From Pseudobutyrivibrio ruminis (GTDB taxonomy: Bacteria; Bacillota; Clostridia; Lachnospirales; Lachnospiraceae), in assembly GCA_015057315.1 (NCBI GenBank), contig SVER01000019.1, positions 1-62,847 on the forward strand: a DNA stretch of 62,847 nt, read 5' to 3'. Positions within the stretch are counted from its first letter, which is position 1, and each line of letters opens with the position of its first letter. The notes under the pieces are model-generated. The model was not told the DNA's origin. It made no database searches and saw only the letters and a program-made list of their open reading frames with translations. This document shows, one piece after another, positions 16,329-26,109 of the stretch. The position numbers and the translations under genes are program-made.

Positions 16329-18434
16329 ATGAGTTTTGAATTTGTTTTTGATAAGTTGAATAATTACAGGAATTGTATTAATAAGGAATGGGTTCTTACA
16401 AATGGTATTGGTGGATATGCAGGAAGCACTATTATCGGTGCACACTCTAGGACACATCAGGGTTATCTAATAGCCAGTTTGCATCCACCAGTTGAAAGAT
16501 ATCTGGTTTTTTCCAAGACAAATGAAAGGTTGGTATGTTCAAGCCGTATATACGATTTGACAACTGCACAGCATAAGGGACCTTATACTAGCGAATTTAA
16601 TCAGGGGAATATGCATCTTAAAAGCTTTAAATACGATGGAAATATTACATTTGTGTACGAGGCTGGCGGTATGCGTCTTACCAAGACTATATCTTTGGTG
16701 CAGGGAAAGAATCAGTGTACTATCGCATATACGTTAGAAAATAATGGCCCGGCTGCAGGTGTGGTTATTACGCCTCTTATGAATTATCGTGACCATGGTG
16801 AGCACATGACTGTGGAAGATTTGCGCTGGGAGCTTCCAGAGGAAGTCTTTAAGGAATATCGAAATGAAGAAGTGGGTAATGTGGGCTTTTATTATACCCC
16901 TGTCAGCAATTCGAAGGTTAGGGTATCTCTTATTGCGGCAGGCTGTGAAATGGTTAAGCGCAATAATATCTACGATGAAAATATGGAGCTTCAGTTCGAG
17001 CTTGATAATGAGGCGGATGGCCTTGATTGCCATCTTAAACCATACGATTTTGTAATGGAAGTGGACGCAGGAGGTGTTGCTAAGTCTTCATTTGTATGTA
17101 CTGTTGAGATAAATGATTCAAAGGGCAAGAAAAAGGAGACCTGGAAGCCATTTCCTGTGATTGAAAAGGATACGGCTTTCATTGAGGTTGAAAAGAATAA
17201 AAAGAGAATAGAAGAGCTTATAGAAAAGGCTGGATTTGAGGAGGATGACGAGCTGGCTCAGATTCTTACAGTTGCTGCAGACCAGTTTATTGTTGATAGA
17301 AAATCTACAGGTAGAAAGACTATTATTGCAGGCTATCCTTGGTTTACAGATTGGGGTAGGGATACAATGATTGCATTTACTGGACTTTGTCTTGAGACAG
17401 GCAGATTTGAGGATGCTAAATCAATTCTTCTGTCCTTTGCACAATATATCAAAAATGGTCTGGTTCCTAATATGTTCCCAGATGGTGGGCAGGAGCCTTT
17501 ATATAACACGGCTGATGCGTCACTTTGGTATTTTTATGCTGTATACAATTATCTTAAGTATGTTGATACAGATGAAGCATGGAAATTTGTAGAGGACGAG
17601 ATATATCCAGGTTTGCAGGAAATTATGGGTGCATATAGGAAGGGTACACTTTTTTCTATAGGAATGGATGATGATGCACTTATGCGTGCTGGCGGTGGAT
17701 TAGATCAGGTTACTTGGATGGATGTGCGTATTGGTGATGAGGTGGTTACACCTAGACATGGCAAGCCAGTAGAGATTAATGCTCTTTGGTATAACGCCCT
17801 TATGACTATGGAGGAAATCTCTAGAGGAATTGCCAGACGTACTCATAACAAGCCAGAGAATTACCTTGCATACGCAGGTGGATGTAGCCAGCTGGCTATT
17901 TGGGTAAAGGAAGCATTTAATTCAGAGTTTTGGTATGAAGAGGGTGGATATCTTTATGATGTAGTTGATGATGAATCAAAGGACGCCACACTTAGACCAA
18001 ATCAGATATTTGCAGTAAGCTTACCATTTACAATGCTTGACCCTGAAAAGGAAAAGTCTGTGGTAAGGGTAGTGAAGGATAGATTATATGTAGGTGTGGG
18101 ACTGCGATCATTGGATGCATCGGATGAACAGTATCATGGCATTTATCAGGGGGCACTTGAAAAGCGTGACCATGCATATCATCAGGGCACAGCCTGGGGA
18201 TTTTTGCTGGGGGCATTTATAGAGGCATATCTTAAGACTGGGGGTCACAGTGCCCAGACAATAGAGGAAGCCAAAGCTATGTTTGAACCTGTAGAAAAGC
18301 ATTTAGTAGAGGGATGTATAGGAACAATCTCTGAAATCTTTGATGGAGATGAACCACATACAGCCCGTGGATGTTATGCCCAGGCCTGGTCTGTGGGAGA
18401 GGTGCTTAGAGCCTACGCTTTATTAAAGGAATAA
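16329..18434 (+). CDS. Glycogen debranching enzyme (amylo-alpha-1,6-glucosidase type)
   Basis: A 701-residue cytoplasmic enzyme with the GDE N-terminal domain (about 15-250; NGIGGYAGSTIIGAHSRTHQ) and the GDE C-terminal (alpha/alpha)6 domain (about 290-690). The latter contains GYPWFTDWGRDTMIAFTGL and NMFPDGG-PLYNTADASLW, the conserved active-site segments. It hydrolyses alpha-1,6 branch points of glycogen left by phosphorylase. With the phosphoglucomutase at 11776 this suggests glycogen storage. It is followed 23 nt later by an ABC exporter pair. Confidence 0.9.
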   Translation: MSFEFVFDKLNNYRNCINKEWVLTNGIGGYAGSTIIGAHSRTHQGYLIASLHPPVERYLVFSKTNERLVCSSRIYDLTTAQHKGPYTSEFNQGNMHLKSFKYDGNITFVYEAGGMRLTKTISLVQGKNQCTIAYTLENNGPAAGVVITPLMNYRDHGEHMTVEDLRWELPEEVFKEYRNEEVGNVGFYYTPVSNSKVRVSLIAAGCEMVKRNNIYDENMELQFELDNEADGLDCHLKPYDFVMEVDAGGVAKSSFVCTVEINDSKGKKKETWKPFPVIEKDTAFIEVEKNKKRIEELIEKAGFEEDDELAQILTVAADQFIVDRKSTGRKTIIAGYPWFTDWGRDTMIAFTGLCLETGRFEDAKSILLSFAQYIKNGLVPNMFPDGGQEPLYNTADASLWYFYAVYNYLKYVDTDEAWKFVEDEIYPGLQEIMGAYRKGTLFSIGMDDDALMRAGGGLDQVTWMDVRIGDEVVTPRHGKPVEINALWYNALMTMEEISRGIARRTHNKPENYLAYAGGCSQLAIWVKEAFNSEFWYEEGGYLYDVVDDESKDATLRPNQIFAVSLPFTMLDPEKEKSVVRVVKDRLYVGVGLRSLDASDEQYHGIYQGALEKRDHAYHQGTAWGFLLGAFIEAYLKTGGHSAQTIEEAKAMFEPVEKHLVEGCIGTISEIFDGDEPHTARGCYAQAWSVGEVLRAYALLKE

Positions 18435-18457
18435 TTCCAGGGAATAGGTAAAATAAA

Positions 18458-20200
18458 ATGATTAAAACTAGATTACTTGGGATGTTAAAAAACGGTAGAA
18501 AATATGTACTTTTGCAGGTGGTTTGGCAGTGGCTTGGATTAGTGGCTCAGATTATTATTGTGGGTTGCATTTCACGTACACTGTCAGAGGCATATTTTCA
18601 TAAGTTAAATGTGAAGCAGCTACTCATATATTTAGGGGTAGCTCTATTTTCTGTGTTTGCACGTATGGTTTTTGACAGGCTGTATACAGAAGCATCCTTT
18701 GAGGCTAGTGTAGATGTAAAAAATGTAATGAGAGATATGATTTATGCTAAGCTGCTTCGCCTTGGAAGCGGATATCGTAAATACGTTTCATCTGCTCAGA
18801 TTACCCAGATGATGGGTGAGGGAGTAGAGCAGCTGGAGGTATATTTTGGCAAATATATAAGCCAATTCGTATATGCGTTAGTAGCTCCTGTTACATTATT
18901 TTTGTTTTTATTTCAGTTTAATGTTAAAGCAGCAGCTGTACTACTTGCGGCAGTTCCACTGATTCCTATAGTAATCATGATTGTAATGAAGGTGGCAAGA
19001 AAGCTACTAGACAAGTATTTTACAATCTATTACGGCCTAGGAGATACATTCCTAGAGAAGCTTCATGGAATGACCACCCTTAAGATTTACCAGGCTGATG
19101 AAAAGGCCTTAGAGGAGATGGACGAGGAATCGGAAAAGTTTAGAAGAATCACTATGAAGGTGCTTTCTATGCAGCTTAATAGCACCATCGTAATGGATGT
19201 GGTAGCTTATGCTGGCGCTGCTGTAGGAATTGCTGTAACACTGGGGCAGTTTACTATTGGTGAGATGAAGCTTGATGAGGCTATTATGTTTTTGCTGCTT
19301 TCAGCAGAGTTCTTTCTTCCAATGAGATTACTTGGCTCCTACTTTCATATTGGGATGAACGGTATGAAGGCAGCCGATAAGATATTTGATTTTCTTGATA
19401 TTAAAGAGCCTAAGCTTGGCAAGGAAAAGCTGAATAAAGATAGCTATGATATTGTATTTAGAAACGTTGCTTTTGCTTATGAAAAAAAGGGGCAAAAGGT
19501 TTTAAGCGGTATTAATATGGATGTGCCCACGGGAAAGCTTGTTTCTATAGTAGGCGTATCAGGCTCCGGAAAATCCACCATTGCAGGAATAATCAGAAGG
19601 CAGTTTAAGGGATATGAGGGAAACATTACTGTAGGCGGCAAGGAGATAAAGAATATTAGCGAGGATTCTTTAATGAGTGCTATTACAGCTGTTTCCTACA
19701 ATAGCTTTATTTTTCCAGGAACAGTAAGGGATAATCTTCTTCTTGGAAATAAAAAGGCTAGCGATAAAAAGCTGAATAGTGCGCTTAACATAATGAATCT
19801 TTTGGATGAACTTCAGCCTCTTGGAGGGCTTGATTATCTACTTACAGAAGGCGGCAGTAATCTTTCCGGAGGACAAAGACAGCGTCTTTGCCTTGCAAGA
19901 GCTCTTCTTAAAAACAGTCCTATCTATATATTTGATGAAGCAACCAGTAACATTGATGTGGAATCGGAAGAAATCATCATGAAGGTAATCAGAAAATTGT
20001 CTAAGGATATGGGCAGGACTGTGCTGTTAATATCCCATAGGCTGGCAAATGTAGTTGCGTCAGATGAGATTCTTATGCTAGAGCAGGGAAGCATTATAGA
20101 ACATGGTACCCATAAGCAATTGATGGATAAAAAGGGAAGCTATGCAAAGCTGTTTATGGCACAGCATGAGCTGGAAACATATTCGGGAGGTGATATGTAA
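18458..20200 (+). CDS. ABC exporter half-transporter (ATPase plus permease), subunit 1
   Basis: A 580-residue fused transporter: six membrane helices (about 15-310) and a nucleotide-binding domain (about 330-565). The latter has Walker A GVSGSGKST (near 365), signature LSGGQ, Walker B IYIFDEAT and an H-loop His in LLISHR. The stop codon overlaps the next gene's ATG (TAATG), so the two are translationally coupled and should form a heterodimer. The arrangement and NBD style resemble CydDC-like or peptide/lipid exporters; the substrate is unknown. Confidence 0.88.
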   Translation: MIKTRLLGMLKNGRKYVLLQVVWQWLGLVAQIIIVGCISRTLSEAYFHKLNVKQLLIYLGVALFSVFARMVFDRLYTEASFEASVDVKNVMRDMIYAKLLRLGSGYRKYVSSAQITQMMGEGVEQLEVYFGKYISQFVYALVAPVTLFLFLFQFNVKAAAVLLAAVPLIPIVIMIVMKVARKLLDKYFTIYYGLGDTFLEKLHGMTTLKIYQADEKALEEMDEESEKFRRITMKVLSMQLNSTIVMDVVAYAGAAVGIAVTLGQFTIGEMKLDEAIMFLLLSAEFFLPMRLLGSYFHIGMNGMKAADKIFDFLDIKEPKLGKEKLNKDSYDIVFRNVAFAYEKKGQKVLSGINMDVPTGKLVSIVGVSGSGKSTIAGIIRRQFKGYEGNITVGGKEIKNISEDSLMSAITAVSYNSFIFPGTVRDNLLLGNKKASDKKLNSALNIMNLLDELQPLGGLDYLLTEGGSNLSGGQRQRLCLARALLKNSPIYIFDEATSNIDVESEEIIMKVIRKLSKDMGRTVLLISHRLANVVASDEILMLEQGSIIEHGTHKQLMDKKGSYAKLFMAQHELETYSGGDM

Positions 20201-21897
20201 TGAGAGAAAATAAACCTTCTGGATTCAAAATTATGGCCCGCCTTATTTGGTTGGTTAAGCCACTTACCGCAGTGATGCTACTTGGCATACTGCTTGGAAC
20301 CCTAGGTCATCTATGTGCAATATTTGTAACTGTAATAGGGGCAGAGGGTGTAGTGATGGTGGTTCAAAGCTTTGAAAATCCTGTGTTACAAAAGACTGTA
20401 CCAAAGCTTTTTGGCATCCTTGTGGCAGTAGGCGTACTTAGAGGCCTGTTTCACTACGGAGAGCAATACTGCAATCATTATATAGCCTTTAGGATTCTTG
20501 CTATTATCAGACACAAGGTTTTTGAAAAGCTGAGAATACTTTGCCCAGCCAAGCTAGAGGGAAAAGAAAAGGGCAATCTAATAACTATGATTACCAGTGA
20601 TATAGAGCTTTTGGAGGTGTTTTTTGCCCACACCATTTCTCCAATAGCAATTGGCGTTTTGGTGTCATTATTAATGACTGTTTTTATAGGAATGCAGTAT
20701 CCTATAGCAGGTATAATAGCAGCTATTGCATACGTAACTGTTGGAGGAATGATTCCTGTTTCAAACGAAATAGAATCTGCTGGTGCAGGCCTTAGATTTA
20801 GAACAGAATTTGCTAAGATGAATAGCTTTATCTTAGGTGCACTTTACGGTGTTGATGAAACAATTCAGTTTAGGGCTGGCAAGGATACATTAGAGCAGCT
20901 TAATAACAGGGGAGAGGATTTAGCAGATACAAAGGAGACCCTTGTTGGATTTGAGAAAAATCAAAAGAGTCTTACTAATCTTTCTATACAGCTGTTCTCT
21001 CTTATAGTGTTGGGCGTGATGCTGGTGGCTTACAGCAAAGATAAAGTTACCTTTGAGCAGGTGATTATAGCCACAGTTTCCATGATGAGCTCTTTTGGCC
21101 CTGTTGTGGCTCTTGCTTCACTTTCAAATAATCTTAATCAAACCCTTGCCTGTGGTAAGAGAGTGCTTGATTTACTAGATGAAGAGCCTTTGGTGGAAGA
21201 GATTGATGATGGAATCGATTTGGAAATGGTGGCAAACGCCAGAGGTAATATCGCCACTGTAAACAATGTATCATTTGCTTACGAGGATGTTGATGTCCTT
21301 AAAAATATTTCTCTTGATATTAAAAAGGGAAAGATTCTTGGAATTCATGGGGCAAGCGGTAGCGGCAAATCAACCTTGCTTCGCTTGCTTATGAGATTTT
21401 GGGATACAGATGCAGGTCAGATTCATTACTATGATAAGTTGGACGGGCCAGTGGAGATAGATTATATTAATACTCAGTCATTGAGGGATAATCAATCCTT
21501 TGTTACCCAGGATACCTGGGTAAGCCACGACACTATAGCAAATAATATTGCTGTAGGAAAGCCTGATGCTACAAAAGAAGAGATTATAAGTGCGGCAAAG
21601 AAGGCTAGTATTCACGACTTTATCACTAGTTTGTCACATGGATATGATACAGTAATTGGCGAGCTTGGATCCACACTATCTGGTGGAGAAAAGCAAAGGA
21701 TTGGAATAGCCAGAGCATTCCTTCATGGAGGCAATATGATATTAATGGATGAGCCAACCAGCTCACTTGATTCCTTAAACGAAGGAATCATTCTAAAGGC
21801 TCTTAAGGAGGAGGCTTCTGATAAGACTGTAGTGCTTGTATCCCACAGAAAATCAACCATGGGAGTGGCTGATACAGTGGTCGAGATAGAACAATAA
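20200..21897 (+). CDS. ABC exporter half-transporter, subunit 2
   Basis: A 565-residue partner of the preceding gene: membrane region (about 20-310) and NBD with Walker A GASGSGKST (near 383), signature LSGGE, Walker B MILMDEPT and LVSHRK. Both subunits keep the catalytic Glu after Walker B, so both sites may hydrolyse ATP, unlike asymmetric exporters. The start overlaps the previous stop by one base. A lipoprotein gene follows 16 nt downstream and may be part of the same unit. Confidence 0.88.
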   Translation: MRENKPSGFKIMARLIWLVKPLTAVMLLGILLGTLGHLCAIFVTVIGAEGVVMVVQSFENPVLQKTVPKLFGILVAVGVLRGLFHYGEQYCNHYIAFRILAIIRHKVFEKLRILCPAKLEGKEKGNLITMITSDIELLEVFFAHTISPIAIGVLVSLLMTVFIGMQYPIAGIIAAIAYVTVGGMIPVSNEIESAGAGLRFRTEFAKMNSFILGALYGVDETIQFRAGKDTLEQLNNRGEDLADTKETLVGFEKNQKSLTNLSIQLFSLIVLGVMLVAYSKDKVTFEQVIIATVSMMSSFGPVVALASLSNNLNQTLACGKRVLDLLDEEPLVEEIDDGIDLEMVANARGNIATVNNVSFAYEDVDVLKNISLDIKKGKILGIHGASGSGKSTLLRLLMRFWDTDAGQIHYYDKLDGPVEIDYINTQSLRDNQSFVTQDTWVSHDTIANNIAVGKPDATKEEIISAAKKASIHDFITSLSHGYDTVIGELGSTLSGGEKQRIGIARAFLHGGNMILMDEPTSSLDSLNEGIILKALKEEASDKTVVLVSHRKSTMGVADTVVEIEQ

Positions 21898-21913
21898 GGG
21901 TTATATTAGATTT

Positions 21914-22306
21914 ATGAAGAGGTTTACATGTATTTTACTTGCAGCCTGTATGTTATTTACAGTTACTGGCTGTGGAAAAAAGACTAAAGTATCGGATGTG
22001 GATGTGGATTTAACCACCATGTCATCAACCATGGTATATTCTTACGTGTATGATATGTTATCCCATCCTTCCGATTATAAGGGGCAGATGGTGCGAATGG
22101 ACGGAGACAGCAATACCACCCACGGCGGCACCCATTCCTGCATTGTGTATGACGCCTTAGGATGTTGTACCGAAGGCATAGAATATATTTTGCCTGAGGA
22201 AGAATACCCCGAGGATGGAGCCAAAATCACCGTGGTTGGCCGCTTCGCCACCTACAAAAAAGGCGAAGGCACCTACTTCGTACTAGTAGACTCCGTGCTG
22301 GAGTAA
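21914..22306 (+). CDS. Small lipoprotein of unknown function
   Basis: A 130-residue protein with a lipoprotein signal (MKRFTCILLAACMLFTVTGC; lipobox VTGC, Cys20). The mature part has a compact beta-rich stretch: YDMLSHPSDYKGQMVRMDGD, a double-Cys ALGCCTEGIEYILP, and KITVVGRFATYKKGEGTYF. The layout recalls OB-like domains with K-G-x-x-V-R-V-x-G, but no firm family was recognised. Probably anchored on the outer face of the membrane, co-transcribed with the ABC pair. Confidence 0.7.
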   Translation: MKRFTCILLAACMLFTVTGCGKKTKVSDVDVDLTTMSSTMVYSYVYDMLSHPSDYKGQMVRMDGDSNTTHGGTHSCIVYDALGCCTEGIEYILPEEEYPEDGAKITVVGRFATYKKGEGTYFVLVDSVLE

Positions 22307-22320
22307 CACAAACTGTAGTA

Positions 22321-22468
22321 GGTAACAAACTGACCATAGCCTAGGCAAGCGCGAGCAAGGAGGCGCCATGTCAAGCATGGTGGGGACCCACGCCGGCGGG
22401 GAGGCCCCATGCGCAGGCATGGAGGATGCCTTGCGGGAGCATGAAAAACTTGGGCTCAGTTTGTTACC
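22321..22468. repeat. Intergenic fold-back element, copy 1 of a shared-box family
   Basis: A 13-bp perfect outer stem (GGTAACAAACTGA at 22321-22333, its complement at 22456-22468) encloses a GC-rich interior, strikingly different from the AT-rich surroundings. Two internal boxes, GGCAAGCGCGAGCA (22344-22357) and TGCCTTGCGGGAGCATG (22427-22443), recur in the element at 38533-38744, while the middle differs. It fills the space between the lipoprotein and alarmone synthetase genes. It could be a mobile repeat or a structured RNA. Confidence 0.75.
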
Positions 22469-22501
22469 GGACCTACCGGATTATTTACAGGAGAGAATGT
22501 T

Positions 22502-23089
22502 TTGGAAGATTCAATTTATGGTAATCATAGGGATGCTATGATTGATGTTATGAATATTATAATGGGCTCTGTGGACGAGCTTAGGGCTAACATGACCGAG
22601 GAGTATGGCAGTGACCCGGTGGAGCATTGCTTAGCTAGGATTAAGTCAGAGGAAAGCATGCGTGAAAAATGTAGACGCCAGTGCATTCCGGAGACTACCC
22701 AGTCAGCACTGGAGGTAATCCATGATGCAATCGGAATCAGGGTTGTGTGTGCATTTATCAGTGATGTTTATAGAGTGCGTGACCATCTAAAGGCAATGGA
22801 TAAGGTTGAAGTAGTTGAGGAAAAGGACTACATCAAGCATGCTAAGCCAAATGGATATCGCAGCCTTCATCTGATTTTGAAATATGATAATAAGTATTAT
22901 GTGGAGATTCAGCTTCGTACTATTTCCATGGATACATGGGCTGCTCTTGAGCATCATATTCATTATAAGAAAGAGGCTAGCGAGCAGGATAAGCTGATAA
23001 TTGCAGAGCTAAAAAGATGCGCCGATGAGCTTGCATCTACAGACATGTCTATGCAAACAATCAGGGACATGATTAGAAATGATTTATAA
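22502..23089 (+). CDS. Small alarmone synthetase (RelA/SpoT-domain (p)ppGpp synthetase)
   Basis: A 195-residue single-domain (p)ppGpp synthetase (RelP/RelQ class), without hydrolase, TGS or ACT domains. Synthetase motifs: RIKSEESMREKCRR, DAIGIRVVCAF, KPNGYRSLHLIL (the G-loop Tyr that stacks guanine) and VEIQLRTISMDTWAALEHHI (catalytic Glu in EIQLR). The start is TTG at 22502, chosen because AGGAGAG lies 8 nt ahead and no in-frame ATG has a better site. It lies 9 nt before a two-component system, suggesting a shared transcript. Confidence 0.9.
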   Translation: MEDSIYGNHRDAMIDVMNIIMGSVDELRANMTEEYGSDPVEHCLARIKSEESMREKCRRQCIPETTQSALEVIHDAIGIRVVCAFISDVYRVRDHLKAMDKVEVVEEKDYIKHAKPNGYRSLHLILKYDNKYYVEIQLRTISMDTWAALEHHIHYKKEASEQDKLIIAELKRCADELASTDMSMQTIRDMIRNDL

Positions 23090-23098
23090 GAGGTTTAT

Positions 23099-23770
23099 AT
23101 GAAAATATTACTTGCAGAAGATACTAAAGATTTAAATAAGGTTGTGACACAAATGCTAGAAATGCAGGGCTTTGATGTGGATAGTGCATTTGATGGTGAA
23201 GAGGCACTTAAGCTTGCATTAAGTAATGGCTATGATGGAATTGTTTTAGACATAATGATGCCAAAGATGTCAGGACTGGATGTTTTAAAAGAGATAAGAA
23301 GCAGAAATATCGTAACACCTGTGCTTATGCTAACTGCAAAGGCAGAGGTGGATGATAGAGTAGAAGGCTTAGATGCAGGTGCAGATGATTATCTGACTAA
23401 GCCATTTGCCATGAAGGAATTGATGGCGAGGGTAAAGGCTCTTACCAGAAGAGGAAGTCAGTATGCGGCCAAGGAATTATCCTTTGGCGATTTGACTCTT
23501 AAATCAGAAAGCTTGGAGCTGATTGCATCTAATACAGTTCGACTTTCAATTAAGGAGTTTTCTTTGATGCAGGCACTTCTTTTGAATCAGGAGCATGAGG
23601 TAGATAATAATTATCTTATTGAGCATGTGTGGAACGATGAAAAAGATGTTTCTGAGGAGACAGTTTGGCTGTATGTGAATTTCTTACAGGGCAAGCTTTC
23701 TTATGTGGATTCAAATGTTGAGATAAAGGGCGACAAGGGTGGTCCTTTTAAGGTGGTTGTCAATGAGTGA
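23099..23770 (+). CDS. OmpR-family response regulator
   Basis: A 223-residue two-component regulator. The receiver domain (1-115) has the acidic pocket (E7, D8), the phospho-acceptor D51 in IVLDIMMPKMSG, the Thr in MLTAKAE and the Lys in LTKPF. The OmpR/PhoB winged helix (about 125-220) follows. Its 3' end overlaps the kinase gene by 8 nt, the usual coupling for a cognate pair. Targets are unknown. Confidence 0.92.
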   Translation: MKILLAEDTKDLNKVVTQMLEMQGFDVDSAFDGEEALKLALSNGYDGIVLDIMMPKMSGLDVLKEIRSRNIVTPVLMLTAKAEVDDRVEGLDAGADDYLTKPFAMKELMARVKALTRRGSQYAAKELSFGDLTLKSESLELIASNTVRLSIKEFSLMQALLLNQEHEVDNNYLIEHVWNDEKDVSEETVWLYVNFLQGKLSYVDSNVEIKGDKGGPFKVVVNE

Positions 23771-25079
23771 AAAAGCGATTCAGAGATTAAAAAATAAATT
23801 CATAATGACAGCAATGCTTTCATTTTTTGTTGTTATGACTTTTATTGCAGGATGTATCTATGTCTTCAACGCTCTTATGACTAGAAGTCAAATCAAGGAT
23901 AACATTAGGTACATTGTTGAAAATGATGGTGTGCTTCCTATGCAGTACGAAAGTGACAGCATTGATTCTGAAGAAATGCATGATGAAGGCCAGACCATTG
24001 CTAGCAAGAATGAATTTATAGTACAGCTTGAGAAGTTGTTTGGAGTTGAAAGTGGATATATTTCTGATGAATTTTATTATTCCACAAGATATTTTGCTGT
24101 GACATTTACCAGTGATGATGAGGTTGAACGTGTAATCACATCCCATACTGCAGCAGTAGAGCCAACTCAGGCAGTTACCTACGCAAATACGGTAATGAAG
24201 CGCTGGTTCAAATTTGGCAGTTATGACGACTATTACTACATGGTTGCTGATAGAGAACAGGGTGGTAAGATTGTTGTTGTACTTGATTGCAGCACACAGG
24301 TTTCTATCAACAGAAGATTAGTGCTTTTGGCATGCATCCTGATAGGTCTTGGCATGGTTATATCTACATCTGTAATCAGGGTATGGGCTGAAAAAATCAT
24401 TCAGCCTGAAATAAAAAATGCGGAGCTACAGAAATCATTTATTACAAATGCCAGCCACGAACTGAAAACCCCACTTGCCGTAATTAAGGCAAACACGGAA
24501 ATGCTAGAAATGATGGGCACAGAAAACGAATGGACCCAGTCTACCATGCGGCAGGTTGACCGTCTTACAGGCCTTATCCAGAATCTGGTACTTGTAACCC
24601 GTGCCAGCGAAAAGGACAGCAAGGAAGACAGGGTAGAGACTGATTTCACTGCAATCGTAAAGGATACTGCAAAGACCTTTGAGCCAGTTGCATTATCAGA
24701 TGGCAAAACTATAGAATACTCAATTGCTGAGGGAGTAGGAATGCTTGCTCACGAAGGAGATATCAGGCAGATATCCACACTGCTTATTGATAACGCAATC
24801 AAATACTGCGACGATGGTGGAAAAGTCACTATCGGGCTTGGAACTGACAAGAAGAAAAAGAACATCTACCTTCGTGTATCTAACAGCTACGCTACTGGCG
24901 AAGGCAAAGACTATCACCGTTTCTTTGACCGCTTCTACCGTGGGGACGAAGCCCACAACATTGACAAGGAAGGCTACGGTGTAGGCCTTTCCATCGCCCA
25001 AGGCTTGATGGAACGCTACCACGGAGACATCAAAGTCAACTGGCGTGATGGAATCATAACCTTCACTTGCAAGTTCTAA
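23763..25079 (+). CDS. Sensor histidine kinase
   Basis: A 438-residue membrane kinase: helix at about 15-40, an extracellular sensor of about 130 residues, a second helix at about 180-205, HisKA with NASHELKTPLAVIKANTEML (His near 232) and a HATPase domain with N box DNAIKYC and G boxes in GVGLSIAQGL. The frame is open to 23739, but ATG 23763 overlaps the regulator's end in the typical ATGAGTGA arrangement. The sensor domain matches no family I can name. Confidence 0.9.
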   Translation: MSEKAIQRLKNKFIMTAMLSFFVVMTFIAGCIYVFNALMTRSQIKDNIRYIVENDGVLPMQYESDSIDSEEMHDEGQTIASKNEFIVQLEKLFGVESGYISDEFYYSTRYFAVTFTSDDEVERVITSHTAAVEPTQAVTYANTVMKRWFKFGSYDDYYYMVADREQGGKIVVVLDCSTQVSINRRLVLLACILIGLGMVISTSVIRVWAEKIIQPEIKNAELQKSFITNASHELKTPLAVIKANTEMLEMMGTENEWTQSTMRQVDRLTGLIQNLVLVTRASEKDSKEDRVETDFTAIVKDTAKTFEPVALSDGKTIEYSIAEGVGMLAHEGDIRQISTLLIDNAIKYCDDGGKVTIGLGTDKKKKNIYLRVSNSYATGEGKDYHRFFDRFYRGDEAHNIDKEGYGVGLSIAQGLMERYHGDIKVNWRDGIITFTCKF

Positions 25080-25110
25080 AGAGCGTTACCAAGGCACCTA
25101 GCCACAGCCA

Positions 25111-25971
25111 CTAGGCTTTGAGGTTGCGGTGCCAGCGAAGGATGGCAATGCCGATGATTATCGTATATCCGATAATGCTGGTAACTACTGGAACCTCGCC
25201 AAGGAAGATTATGCCAAGAAGAGCGGCAAAGATTACCTGGGTGTAATCGAAGACGGAGATTTCCTTGGCAGGGGCGTATTTGTAGGCGGTGGTGATTGCA
25301 AACTGTCCAAGGGAAGCTGATACGCCAGCTAAGATTAGGTATAGCCACTGAAGTGGAGTCATAGGTACATAGCCTGCAATCAAAAATGGTAATGTTACAA
25401 TGCAAGAAAAGAAGGAAAACGCAAATACGATAACAGGAGTTTGAACCCCCTTGTTAGATACCTTTCTTACGAATACATAAGCTGTTCCTGCACAGAATCC
25501 GCCAAAAAGTCCTATGAGCGCCGGAAACACTGCTGTGAATGCACCAGTTGGTCTGATGATAAACAATGCGCCAATAAATGCAATGATAGTTGTAATAATA
25601 TCAAACTTGTTTGGCATTTCCTTCAGAATAAATATTGAAAGTATAATAGCAAAAAATGGTGATAGCTTGTTAAGCATATTTGCATCTGCAATTCCCAGTC
25701 TATCAACTGCGTAGAAGTTAGCAATAAGCCCGGCTGTTCCAAAGGCTGAACGAAGGAACACATCAAGTCTATTTCCTTTTCCTATGTGAAAGCCCTTGCC
25801 GCTTTTGATGATGGCAGAGCTTGCAACTATAAGTGCAACAAAGTTTCTAAAGAAAGCCTTCTGCATGGTAGGTAAATCTCCGGAAATCCTAACGAAGAAA
25901 GTCATAAGAGAGAAGCCAAAGGCTGCTAAAAGGATAAAGGTTATGCCTTTGATTTTGTCGTTTTTACTCAT
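25111..25971 (-). CDS. DMT-superfamily (EamA) transporter
   Basis: A 286-residue protein with ten membrane helices in two EamA repeats, starting MSKNDKIKGITFILLAAFGF, and with the second-repeat FDYTQVIFAALLGIIFLGEV motif common to the RhaT/YdcZ-related group. It is convergent with the kinase gene, whose stop lies 32 bp away. An AAAGGAT site precedes the ATG. The substrate is unknown. Confidence 0.87.
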   Translation of the reverse strand: MSKNDKIKGITFILLAAFGFSLMTFFVRISGDLPTMQKAFFRNFVALIVASSAIIKSGKGFHIGKGNRLDVFLRSAFGTAGLIANFYAVDRLGIADANMLNKLSPFFAIILSIFILKEMPNKFDIITTIIAFIGALFIIRPTGAFTAVFPALIGLFGGFCAGTAYVFVRKVSNKGVQTPVIVFAFSFFSCIVTLPFLIAGYVPMTPLQWLYLILAGVSASLGQFAITTAYKYAPAKEISVFDYTQVIFAALLGIIFLGEVPVVTSIIGYTIIIGIAILRWHRNLKA

Positions 25972-26109
25972 GAAATATTATCCTTTCTAATTTCAAATTT
26001 ATCTTATTTTAATTCCTTAATTATTATGTATATCTTAAGTAAAATGTCAATATTGTAGTAGATTTAAGATGGCGGTTTTATTACAATTAGTTCATTAGGA
26101 GGATATGTA

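Noticed and set aside
22307..22500. A ppGpp or other known riboswitch before the alarmone synthetase
   Set aside because: The sequence does not show the conserved core of any riboswitch I can recall, and its boxes recur before an unrelated gene.
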